From the NCBI GenBank assembly GCA_937894565.1, contig CALBHK010000340.1, forward strand, positions 1-11,307: 11,307 nucleotides of DNA, read 5' to 3'. The number at the start of each line of letters is the position of its first letter. Positions within the stretch are counted from its first letter, which is position 1. The notes beneath the pieces are model-generated. The model saw only the letters and a program-made list of their open reading frames with translations, was not told where the DNA came from and made no database searches. Below, piece by piece: positions 4,862-11,307 of this stretch. The DNA comes from an uncultured Chlamydiae bacterium (lineage in GTDB: Bacteria > Chlamydiota > Chlamydiia > Chlamydiales > CALBHK01). Both the position numbers and the translations under genes were made by a program.

Positions 4862-7800
4862 TCACTTTCCGTTCCTATCCCGTATCTCTCTCCATTTTTC
4901 AATGACCTGCGCGGCAAGCGGGGCCGTATCCTTTCCATAGCCTCCATGGCGCAAATAGACAACGACTACAAGTTCTGCTTCTCCAAATAAATCTTCTTCC
5001 GTGCATACTTTCGCGCGATCTTGCGGCAGTAATTCATGATCGAAGGAAATGCCTGCAAACCAGATTTGACAGCATTTTTTTGTGCCTGTTTCCTGATCAA
5101 GGTTCAATACTTCTACACATTCGGCCGTGCCTGTTTTACCCACTAGGTCATGTCTTAGACGGATAAAACTGTTAATGGGCTCTTGATTTTCCCCAAAATA
5201 ATGACGCAGTCCCCACATCCCTCCTACTTGCCCGTTATCCACCACTTGACGCATCCCTTCTAAAATTGTGTTACGGATGGGATGAGGAAGATCAATACTT
5301 TCTTTCTTAAGAATGCTGTATTGGTTTAAAATAGGCTTTGTAGATGCTTTTCCAGGAGCTAAAAAGAGAGGAAAAGTAATGCCGGCTGTTTGCAGGCTCT
5401 CTTCAAAAGCAAAGGCCTGAGAATAGCTTCTCGCTCCTGCGTAATCGGGATAGCTGCCTACAGTGACATTGACAATTTTAGGCACAATTAGAGTGCCATA
5501 ATTCGCCAAACTAGCTGTCATGACTGCTGTTTGTAAAGGTGTGCAGACAAGGGTGTGCTGCCCAATGGCGAAAGAAAAAAGACCAGTTGGGTTTGTTTCT
5601 AAATCATGGGGCAAATTTCCACTGGCTTCTCCAGGAAGCAAAATGCCTGTTTTAGAACTATATCCAAATTCAAGGGCTGCTTTGGAAAGATCATTGGGGT
5701 GGTGCAGGCAATCAGAGGCAAGCAAGCTAAAATAAGGATTGCTGGAATGCTCCAATGCTCCAATAATGTCGATTTTCCCAATATTTTTTATGACGCTGGT
5801 GCATAGTCTGCCCTTTTTATATAACTGAGGGATTAAGGTTCCATTTTCTAATCTGGCTAAATAGACATTTTTTCCATTGACTATTCTTTGTTCATCGATT
5901 GTCAGGGGATTAAGCAAGGAAAAATGTAATTTAGCGCCAGCGATCTCATGATAGCGCTGCTTAAGAATGGAATAGGCTGTAATGAGTTTAAAAACCGATC
6001 CTTGAGAGCTAGATTGGCGAAAAGCTTGCGCTCTGCAGCATCCAAAGCCAAATTTTGGATAAAAGCCCATTGCCAAATGCTTTTCTAATTGAATATTTTT
6101 TTCTTCTCTGATGTGGCGATAACGTCCCCATAAAGGCCTATGTAAATGGTCAAAACGGCGTAAAGCTTGCAGGTATTCTCTACTCGATGGGGTGTCAAAT
6201 CCTTCCAGGCAATTAGATAGGGTATCGTATGCTTTTCTCCATCTGGCTGTTCCATGAGCTCCCAAAGCAATTTCTGAATGCCATGAATGAAAATGACGTT
6301 GATAAGTTTCTAGCTTTCTATCTCCGCGGCTTCCCTTTAAAAAAGTGAGAATAAGCGACCAGCCACTCTCTTGCCAAAAGAGCTTGAATTGTTTTCTTTC
6401 TTCCTGATCAATGTACTCTAAATAAGGTTTGGCATAAATTTTAAGTTGCTTTTCTTGTTCGCGCTTTTCTTTTAAAAAGGAAGATTGGGACTCTTCTCTC
6501 CATTTTTTAAAATCTGTGTGATGAAAAATTTGCTGCGCTTCGCTTCTTACAAAGTCTTCAATAGAGACAAAAGCAGTAGAGTGAGAGCGGAAAGTTTCTA
6601 AAGAGATGCTTCCTACTTGTTTTAATAAACGTTCGCTAAAACGCTCCTCATCTGCTACAAGACGCGTCACATCAAGACCTAGAAGTTTATCTTTGTTATG
6701 TTTAATCTCTTTGAGATAGGGGTCAAGAAATGTCCTTAAGAAAGAAGTGTCAAGTTTTTCAAAAAGCAACTCGCGCTCTACTTTCCCCATTCCATCCGGA
6801 AATAGAGTGTCTTGTGGATAGAGATAGTTGATAAGAGAGGGAATTGATTTTTCAAAAGGTTTTAATATTCTTTGGATATTTACCGCATCATTAAGCGTCT
6901 GAACACGGTTGATCACTTTGTATAGAGAGCTATTAACAGGTGCTATAAAATGTAAGTATTGTTTCCAATTGAGTGTTAAGTTTTCATCTTTTTTGCTTCC
7001 TTCTCTAAGCAAATCGGCCTGGCCATCCCAAATAGAGGCGATGTATTTTTCATCTTCTAGCCAACGTGAGCGGGCCAATGTTTCGCCTTGATGGGTGAAA
7101 TCGTTGGGATCAAATCGGGGATAGGAAGCAAGAGCTAGAACTTCTCCTGATTTAGGCTCCATGACAACAATGGCCCCTCCTTTAATCCAGGGTTGATCGA
7201 TTACTTTTTCCTCATTGCGTCCAATGCGCTGATCGCGTATTTTTTCATTTTGAATGAGCAGATTTTCTGCAAATGCTTGTAATTCTGAAGAGATAGTAAG
7301 TAAAACACGCTCCCCCGGAATGGCCTCTCTAGACTGCGGAAGTTCGCGCAAGACATTTCCCTTAGCATCTGTTAAATAAGATTGTGTGCCTCGATAGCCC
7401 CGCAGTTCTTCTTCAAACTGAGATTCAATTCCTGTTTTTCCAACATAATCATTAATTTGATAAGCGCGCTCCTGCAATTCTTTAACTCTTTCACGCGCTT
7501 CTTTGTTGCTTGCAACTCCTGCGGGCAGTTCCTGGGTTTCTCCCTCTTCGTCTTTTTCAATAAACGATTTTAAAGCATTGATTTCCTGAGAAACGGCAAT
7601 GTATTCGCTGCGCTCGATCGGTCCTACATAGCCAACCAGATGAGATCCCACACGTCCCAATGGATAATGGCGTTTGGGAACAATTTGTGCGAGCAATCCA
7701 GGGTAATCTTTTTCTAGCATTTTAAGGCGATAGAATTGTTTTTCTGAAATATTTTCTTTAATCACATAAGGACGCAGCCCAAAAAATACAGCGGTTGAAT

Positions 7801-8215
7801 GAATTTCATCTTCTAAACGTGCAGCATCTATTTCCAATTCTTTGGCAATTAATTCAGACAGAGAGTGGATGTATTCCTTTCTTTTAAAATATTTAATTTG
7901 ATTTCCCTTTTCATCGGTTTTATAGGCGCTGGCGGGAATTTCTTGAATGTGGGCATAAATAAGGGAGAGGTTGTAGTCTATTTTATTATAGGCAAGGGGG
8001 ATATTAAAACGGTCGCGAATTGTTGCTCTTGCCGGAGTGCTTATTACAGAACGTTTTCTGGGCTTGTGCGCTTCTTCTGTAAGCGTATCATGTTGGATGA
8101 CTGAAAGATGCCATAAACGAATTAAAATGATGACAAGAGCGATCAAAACGCTTTGTAAAACGCGGTTAGCTTTAATGGCGATTAAAAATCGCTCCTTTTC
8201 ACGATGGTGTCGCAT
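4862..8215 (-). CDS. pbp2: Penicillin-binding protein 2, monofunctional DD-transpeptidase with large insertion
   Basis: This 1117-residue class B PBP cross-links peptidoglycan in the periplasm; in chlamydiae this activity supports the transient septal peptidoglycan ring. It has a short cytoplasmic start, one membrane anchor (about 18-38), a dimerisation/pedestal region (60-310) with VGYVGPI (194-200) and VGKTGIE (258-264), and a transpeptidase domain. The catalytic motifs are intact: SVFK (S740, K743), SSN (824-826) and KTG (1027-1029). The family landmark SYPRFDPNDF (364-373) lies about 367 residues before S740, against roughly 50-60 in ordinary PBP2, so about 300 charged, Trp-containing residues are inserted. 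Chlamydial PBP2 is known for a similar size (about 1080 residues). A TAA lies one codon before the ATG, which fixes the start, but there is no Shine-Dalgarno. Confidence 0.95.
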   Translation of the reverse strand: MRHHREKERFLIAIKANRVLQSVLIALVIILIRLWHLSVIQHDTLTEEAHKPRKRSVISTPARATIRDRFNIPLAYNKIDYNLSLIYAHIQEIPASAYKTDEKGNQIKYFKRKEYIHSLSELIAKELEIDAARLEDEIHSTAVFFGLRPYVIKENISEKQFYRLKMLEKDYPGLLAQIVPKRHYPLGRVGSHLVGYVGPIERSEYIAVSQEINALKSFIEKDEEGETQELPAGVASNKEARERVKELQERAYQINDYVGKTGIESQFEEELRGYRGTQSYLTDAKGNVLRELPQSREAIPGERVLLTISSELQAFAENLLIQNEKIRDQRIGRNEEKVIDQPWIKGGAIVVMEPKSGEVLALASYPRFDPNDFTHQGETLARSRWLEDEKYIASIWDGQADLLREGSKKDENLTLNWKQYLHFIAPVNSSLYKVINRVQTLNDAVNIQRILKPFEKSIPSLINYLYPQDTLFPDGMGKVERELLFEKLDTSFLRTFLDPYLKEIKHNKDKLLGLDVTRLVADEERFSERLLKQVGSISLETFRSHSTAFVSIEDFVRSEAQQIFHHTDFKKWREESQSSFLKEKREQEKQLKIYAKPYLEYIDQEERKQFKLFWQESGWSLILTFLKGSRGDRKLETYQRHFHSWHSEIALGAHGTARWRKAYDTLSNCLEGFDTPSSREYLQALRRFDHLHRPLWGRYRHIREEKNIQLEKHLAMGFYPKFGFGCCRAQAFRQSSSQGSVFKLITAYSILKQRYHEIAGAKLHFSLLNPLTIDEQRIVNGKNVYLARLENGTLIPQLYKKGRLCTSVIKNIGKIDIIGALEHSSNPYFSLLASDCLHHPNDLSKAALEFGYSSKTGILLPGEASGNLPHDLETNPTGLFSFAIGQHTLVCTPLQTAVMTASLANYGTLIVPKIVNVTVGSYPDYAGARSYSQAFAFEESLQTAGITFPLFLAPGKASTKPILNQYSILKKESIDLPHPIRNTILEGMRQVVDNGQVGGMWGLRHYFGENQEPINSFIRLRHDLVGKTGTAECVEVLNLDQETGTKKCCQIWFAGISFDHELLPQDRAKVCTEEDLFGEAELVVVVYLRHGGYGKDTAPLAAQVIEKWREIRDRNGK

Positions 8216-8230
8216 ATGTTATATAGAATA
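8196..8230 (+). promoter_or_regulatory. Possible fbaB promoter within the pbp2/fbaB divergent start region
   Basis: TTTTCA (8196-8201) and TATATA (8220-8225), each 4 of 6 to consensus, are 18 nt apart and would start transcription shortly before the fbaB ribosome-binding site. The -35 part lies inside the first codons of pbp2. The same AT-rich core (8216-8230) is also the only visible candidate -10 region for pbp2 on the other strand, where no good -35 is seen. Confidence 0.35.
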
Positions 8231-8248
8231 GCAAAAAGGGAGTCACCT

Positions 8249-9295
8249 ATGCTAGCTACAAAAGAGAGGGAAGAGCTAATAAATTATCAGTGCACGGCTG
8301 TTTCTAAAGAATCGTTGGTCTTGCCCGGTCCCGATTGGATAGAACGAGTGCATCTGCATTCGGATCGCTCGCCCCGAGTTTTAGGCAGTTTACAGAGATT
8401 GTTTAATCATGGTCGGTTAGCGGGCACAGGGTATTTATCTATTCTTCCTGTGGATCAGGGGGTAGAACATTCTGCTGGAGCCTCATTTGCTGCTAACCCT
8501 CTCTATTTTAATCCTGAAAATATTGTAAAACTAGCGATTGAGGGAGGTTGTAATGGCGTTGCTTCGACCCTTGGAGTATTGGGAAGTGTCTGCCGTAAGT
8601 ATGCCCATCGCATTCCCTTTATTGTTAAAATTAATCATAATGAACTTCTCTCTTTCCCCAATCATTATGATCAAATTCTATTTGCCAGCGTGGAGCAGGC
8701 TTATGAGATGGGTGCTGTGGCGGTAGGGGCGACTATTTACTTTGGATCCGAAGAAAGCGCTCAGCAGATCCAGGAAATTAGCCAGGCCTTTGAACTGGCA
8801 CACTCTTTGGGTATGGCAACAGTTTTATGGTGTTATCTGCGCAATAACAGCTTTAAAGTAGAGGGTGTGGATTACCATGAGAGCGCCGACTTGACAGGGC
8901 AAGCCAATTATTTAGGGGTCACAATTGAAGCCGATATCATCAAGCAGAAATTCCCCATTAATAACGGTGGATATGCGGCGTTAAATCAAAAGGGCAGTTT
9001 TGGAAAATATTCAGATGCTATGTATAACAAACTCTGCAGTAGCCATCCTATTGATCTTTGCCGCTATCAGGTATTAAATTGCTTTGCCGGAAGGGCTGGC
9101 CTGATTAATTCGGGCGGAGCTGCCGGTAAAAATGATCGAGAAGAAGCCGTGCATACAGCTATCGTTAATAAGAGAGCTGGAGGCATGGGGCTCATTAGCG
9201 GACGAAAAACATTTCAAAAATCGATGAAAGAGGGTGTTGAGCTTTTTCATTTAATCCAGGATGTTTATTTAGATAAAGAAATTACGATCGCTTAA
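8249..9295 (+). CDS. fbaB: Class I fructose-bisphosphate aldolase, DhnA/FbaB type
   Basis: This cytoplasmic enzyme reversibly splits fructose 1,6-bisphosphate into dihydroxyacetone phosphate and glyceraldehyde 3-phosphate through a lysine Schiff base. The frame is open from 8204, but the ATG at 8249 has AGGGAG at 6 nt and gives 348 residues, the normal DhnA-family size. Visible landmarks are LPVDQGVEHS (66-75), the WCYLRN motif with W194 and Y196 (matching the active-site Trp/Tyr of archaeal-type aldolases), the probable Schiff-base lysine K232 in ADIIKQKFP, and the phosphate-binding stretches NSGGAAG (287-293) and GGMGLISGR (311-319). It starts 33 bp from the divergent pbp2 start. The next gene begins 45 bp downstream, so the two may be co-transcribed. 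Confidence 0.93.
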   Translation: MLATKEREELINYQCTAVSKESLVLPGPDWIERVHLHSDRSPRVLGSLQRLFNHGRLAGTGYLSILPVDQGVEHSAGASFAANPLYFNPENIVKLAIEGGCNGVASTLGVLGSVCRKYAHRIPFIVKINHNELLSFPNHYDQILFASVEQAYEMGAVAVGATIYFGSEESAQQIQEISQAFELAHSLGMATVLWCYLRNNSFKVEGVDYHESADLTGQANYLGVTIEADIIKQKFPINNGGYAALNQKGSFGKYSDAMYNKLCSSHPIDLCRYQVLNCFAGRAGLINSGGAAGKNDREEAVHTAIVNKRAGGMGLISGRKTFQKSMKEGVELFHLIQDVYLDKEITIA

Positions 9296-9340
9296 GAATA
9301 TTTTTTTTGATATTATGTAATTATTAATTCAAGAGTTGAA

Positions 9341-10267
9341 ATGAAAGTTAATTTACAAGAAGCAATCTCTCTGCTCAAAGCAGGGGGTGTAGTTGCTTTG
9401 CCTACAGAAACAGTTTATGGGTTAGCCGCTTCGTTGCATGCGGATGCAGCGATAGATCAGATTTTTCACTTAAAAAATCGTCCTCAGGATAATCCATTAA
9501 TTGTTCATATAGCTTGTTTTGAACAGCTTAAAGAAATTACTTCCTGCCCCTTTTCTGATGTGCAGATTTTGGCAGAGGCTTTTTGGCCAGGACCTCTAAC
9601 TCTTGTGTTGCCCGCCATTATAGACAATGTACCCTTAAAGGTGCGTGCTGGTTTATTAACAGTTGGGGTGAGAATGCCGGCCCATCCTCTGACTTTAGAG
9701 GTCATTCGACAGGTGGGTCCAATTGTGGCACCTTCAGCCAACCTTTCGGGGCGTCCCTCCAGCACTTCTTCTAGCCATATTGCAGAGGATTTTGGGCCCA
9801 TGCAGCCTGTTTTAGAGGGAGGCAAGTGCAAGAAGGGAATTGAATCTACAATTCTGATTCAAACAGAAGAGGGGTGGCAACTAGGCCGTCTGGGAGCTAT
9901 TCCTATTGAAGCAATTGAAGAGACTTTAGGATATGTTCTTAAACAGAGAAAAGATAAAAAAATATTGTGTCCCGGCCAGCATTACCGTCACTATTCTCCC
10001 AAAGCTCGGCTGATCTTTGGAAAAGGGGCTTATGAGGGAGATCCACCCGTTGTATTGGGGTTTTTAGACCTGCCTTATCCCGGAGCTAAAAAAATCTATG
10101 CATTGGGCAATAAAGAGGATGTTTCTACGATCCAGGCTAATTTATATCGCACTTTGCGCGAATTAGACCGCGATGGAGTAACAATGGCCTGGGTAGATGC
10201 CAATTTTGATCAGGATGGGCCTTTAAGAACTGTTTTTGAAAGGCTCTCAAAAGCCGCTTCAGGCTAA
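9341..10267 (+). CDS. sua5: Threonylcarbamoyl-AMP synthase, two-domain Sua5 type
   Basis: The enzyme makes threonylcarbamoyl-AMP from threonine, bicarbonate and ATP, the first step of t6A modification at position 37 of ANN-decoding tRNAs. The N-terminal YrdC/TsaC domain (1-200) shows PTETVYGL (21-28), KNRP (45-48), PGPLT (83-87), PSANLSG (131-137) and GIEST (166-170). The linker signature PGQHYRHYSPK (211-221) and a smaller C-terminal domain (about 222-308) mark it as the two-domain Sua5 form, not the short TsaC form. Its length of 308 is somewhat below the 330-350 common for Sua5, so the C-terminal domain is compact. The ribosome-binding site is weak (AAGAG before the ATG). It lies 45 bp behind fbaB with no terminator between them. 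Confidence 0.94.
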   Translation: MKVNLQEAISLLKAGGVVALPTETVYGLAASLHADAAIDQIFHLKNRPQDNPLIVHIACFEQLKEITSCPFSDVQILAEAFWPGPLTLVLPAIIDNVPLKVRAGLLTVGVRMPAHPLTLEVIRQVGPIVAPSANLSGRPSSTSSSHIAEDFGPMQPVLEGGKCKKGIESTILIQTEEGWQLGRLGAIPIEAIEETLGYVLKQRKDKKILCPGQHYRHYSPKARLIFGKGAYEGDPPVVLGFLDLPYPGAKKIYALGNKEDVSTIQANLYRTLRELDRDGVTMAWVDANFDQDGPLRTVFERLSKAASG

Positions 10268-10341
10268 AAAGATAAAAAGATAACCTTAACAAAATATTAA
10301 TTTGTGTGATGTATGTTTCGATCAATCCATCTATCCCGATT

Positions 10342-10367
10342 GCATCCCTGAATTTATTTTGGGATGC
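10342..10367 (+). other. Perfect hairpin between sua5 and the next gene
   Basis: GCATCCC (10342-10348) and GGGATGC (10361-10367) pair perfectly around a 12-nt AT-rich loop. There is no following T-run, so it is not a standard intrinsic terminator. It could end sua5 transcription weakly, or be a leader structure of the 10419 gene, which begins 51 bp further on. Confidence 0.45.
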
Positions 10368-10418
10368 GGAAACTAAGAAACAAGCGATATAAAGATGGTA
10401 ATTAAATACGGAGCACAA

Positions 10419-11111
10419 ATGGAAATTTCAAAATTTAAAGAAAATTACATTCAGTTTTATCAAGATAAAGTTGAAGTTTATAGTTTAAAAAAAATAGAGC
10501 TAGTGTCTGATAGTTTTTTGAATCCGAATGATTCTATGGAATTAATTTTTAGTAATTTTATAAAATTGGCATTGGAGCATAACGATAAAAAGGTTCCAAA
10601 TAGGGAGGAGAATAAGAACGATAAACCAATTTATTGTTGTGAATTTAAAGACTTAACGAAAGAGGATCTAGTTTGTATTGTCAACAATAAAACAATATCA
10701 ATGATGCATTTTTATAAAATCTTCAAAGAAAAAATGGAGCAGAAAAATTTTTTTAATTTTACCGTAGAAAATTGCGACAGTTTTACTCAATTAGGTTTTG
10801 ATAGATGCCTGTCTGTGGAGAAGATTAAAGATGTATTTATTAAATTTGAAAATGAGCCTCAGAACACTCCTTCTACCATGCAGATTTATAATACTCATAA
10901 GGATAAATGGCTTACAATAACTCCTCAAAATCAAACTTGTAGACAGTTTATTCAAACAATCAAAGAAAAGAGTCTTGATGTATTGGGGCTACGCGAATAT
11001 CTTTCTAAGATGGATGAAAAAACATTTCTCGATTTAAGAAGAGGGGCATTTCAAGAGATGACTTTCGACCAGCTTCAAAAATTAGATAGTGCGCTCTGTT
11101 TTGAAAATTGA
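10419..11111 (+). CDS. Orphan soluble protein of unknown function, 230 residues
   Basis: The frame is open from 10395, but the ATG at 10419 is chosen because GGAG lies 5 nt before it, while nothing precedes the upstream ATG. The protein is rich in Lys, Glu, Asn and Phe, with no signal peptide or membrane segment, and AT-rich codons set it apart from the neighbouring sua5. No catalytic motif or known domain is recognised. The C-terminal 40 residues (ending LDLRRGAFQEMTFDQLQKLD and a few more) look like a compact helical module. AT-rich composition and position next to housekeeping genes suggest an accessory, possibly lineage-specific gene. Confidence 0.65.
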   Translation: MEISKFKENYIQFYQDKVEVYSLKKIELVSDSFLNPNDSMELIFSNFIKLALEHNDKKVPNREENKNDKPIYCCEFKDLTKEDLVCIVNNKTISMMHFYKIFKEKMEQKNFFNFTVENCDSFTQLGFDRCLSVEKIKDVFIKFENEPQNTPSTMQIYNTHKDKWLTITPQNQTCRQFIQTIKEKSLDVLGLREYLSKMDEKTFLDLRRGAFQEMTFDQLQKLDSALCFEN

Positions 11112-11166
11112 AACTCTTTGTTATCCGTTTAGTTGAATCAGGATCGGTTTCACAAATAATTTGTTG

Positions 11167-11195
11167 TTTACAATAAAATATTGATTTCTTAAGAT
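11167..11195 (+). promoter_or_regulatory. Candidate promoter upstream of the right-edge gene start
   Basis: TTTACA (11167-11172, 5 of 6) and TAAGAT (11190-11195, 4 of 6) are 17 nt apart, predicting a transcript that begins at the hairpin described at 11197-11220. Confidence 0.35.
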
Positions 11196-11196
11196 G

Positions 11197-11220
11197 GTGG
11201 TTCTTTTTACGGAGAACCAC
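11197..11220 (+). promoter_or_regulatory. Hairpin overlapping a ribosome-binding site
   Basis: GTGGTTCT (11197-11204) and AGAACCAC (11213-11220) form a perfect 8-bp stem with an 8-nt loop. The GGAG (11211-11214) serving the ATG at 11223 lies half in the loop and half in the stem, so folding could limit translation. No T-run follows directly, so a terminator for the upstream gene is less likely. Confidence 0.4.
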
Positions 11221-11222
11221 TT

Positions 11223-11307
11223 ATGAGCCTGTTTTTATTATTAGACCTCTTACGTAATTACATTTGCTTGCTAAAATTGCCTTTTTTGGCATCTTTATCG
11301 TTAAATT
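11223..11307 (+). CDS. Possible start of a hydrophobic protein (partial)
   Basis: An ATG at 11223 is preceded by GGAG at 8 nt and stays open to the window end (28 codons). The product starts MSLFLLLDLLRNYICLLKLP, very Leu-rich and compatible with a membrane segment or signal sequence. There is no family resemblance in so short a stretch. The frame could be a chance opening in AT-rich DNA; the ribosome-binding site and candidate promoter are the only support. Confidence 0.3.
   Translation, partial: MSLFLLLDLLRNYICLLKLPFLASLSLN

Noticed and set aside
5520..8104. Several 60-80 codon plus-strand and other-frame openings inside pbp2
   Set aside because: They are shadows of the 1117-codon pbp2 frame, with no ribosome-binding sites or family resemblance.
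8204..8248. Upstream ATG extension of the aldolase by 15 codons
   Set aside because: It would overlap the pbp2 start, lacks a ribosome-binding site and exceeds the family length. The ATG at 8249 has a proper AGGGAG.
9505..9831. 108-codon minus-strand frame inside sua5
   Set aside because: It is antisense to conserved YrdC-domain motifs and has no independent support.
1..11307. tRNA, rRNA or riboswitch genes
   Set aside because: No cloverleaf, rRNA-like sequence or recognisable riboswitch core was seen on either strand by eye.

Overview
The window most likely comes from a Chlamydia-like (environmental, Parachlamydiales-type) bacterium. Three things point there. The class B penicillin-binding protein is a giant 1117-residue form of the size typical of chlamydial PBP2. 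The aldolase is a DhnA/FbaB-type class I enzyme of 348 residues, as in chlamydiae. A sufB gene lies near pbp2, and I recall that neighbourhood from Chlamydia genomes (ompA, pbp2, a TPR gene, sufB). AT-rich composition and several small hydrophobic or secreted orphan proteins also fit. The genus cannot be fixed from the sequence alone.

Layout, left to right. Positions 1-111 hold the first 37 codons of sufB (minus strand, running off the left edge), with a near-consensus promoter at 143-171. Positions 249-780 carry a type II toxin-antitoxin operon on the minus strand: a RelB/DinJ-like antitoxin, then an overlapping YafQ-family toxin. A promoter and two palindromes lie upstream of it. Positions 841-1183 have no convincing gene. 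Two orphan plus-strand genes follow: a small Inc-like membrane protein (1184-1600), closed by a very strong bidirectional terminator, and a 646-residue protein (1753-3693). The 251 bp between the converging genes at 3693 and 3945 is packed with non-coding debris: a block of GCAGAG-like and CAGGAT repeats, a GC-rich hairpin, and what looks like the 3' end of a group II intron. A minus-strand secreted or membrane orphan (3945-4643) precedes the large pbp2 gene (4862-8215, minus strand).

The right-hand third is more housekeeping. It has fbaB, a class I fructose-bisphosphate aldolase divergent from pbp2 with only 33 bp between the starts, and a two-domain Sua5/TsaC threonylcarbamoyl-AMP synthase. 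Then comes another orphan (10419-11111) and, at the right edge, a possible hydrophobic gene start behind a hairpin that covers its ribosome-binding site.

The core functions are Fe-S cluster assembly (sufB), septal or side-wall peptidoglycan synthesis (pbp2), glycolysis/gluconeogenesis (fbaB) and tRNA t6A modification (sua5). The stretch from about 249 to 4643 reads as an accessory island between conserved chlamydial loci. I see no complete new defence or mobile system. The most notable items are the intron/repeat scar, the toxin-antitoxin operator, the unrecognised 646-residue protein and the roughly 300-residue insertion in PBP2.
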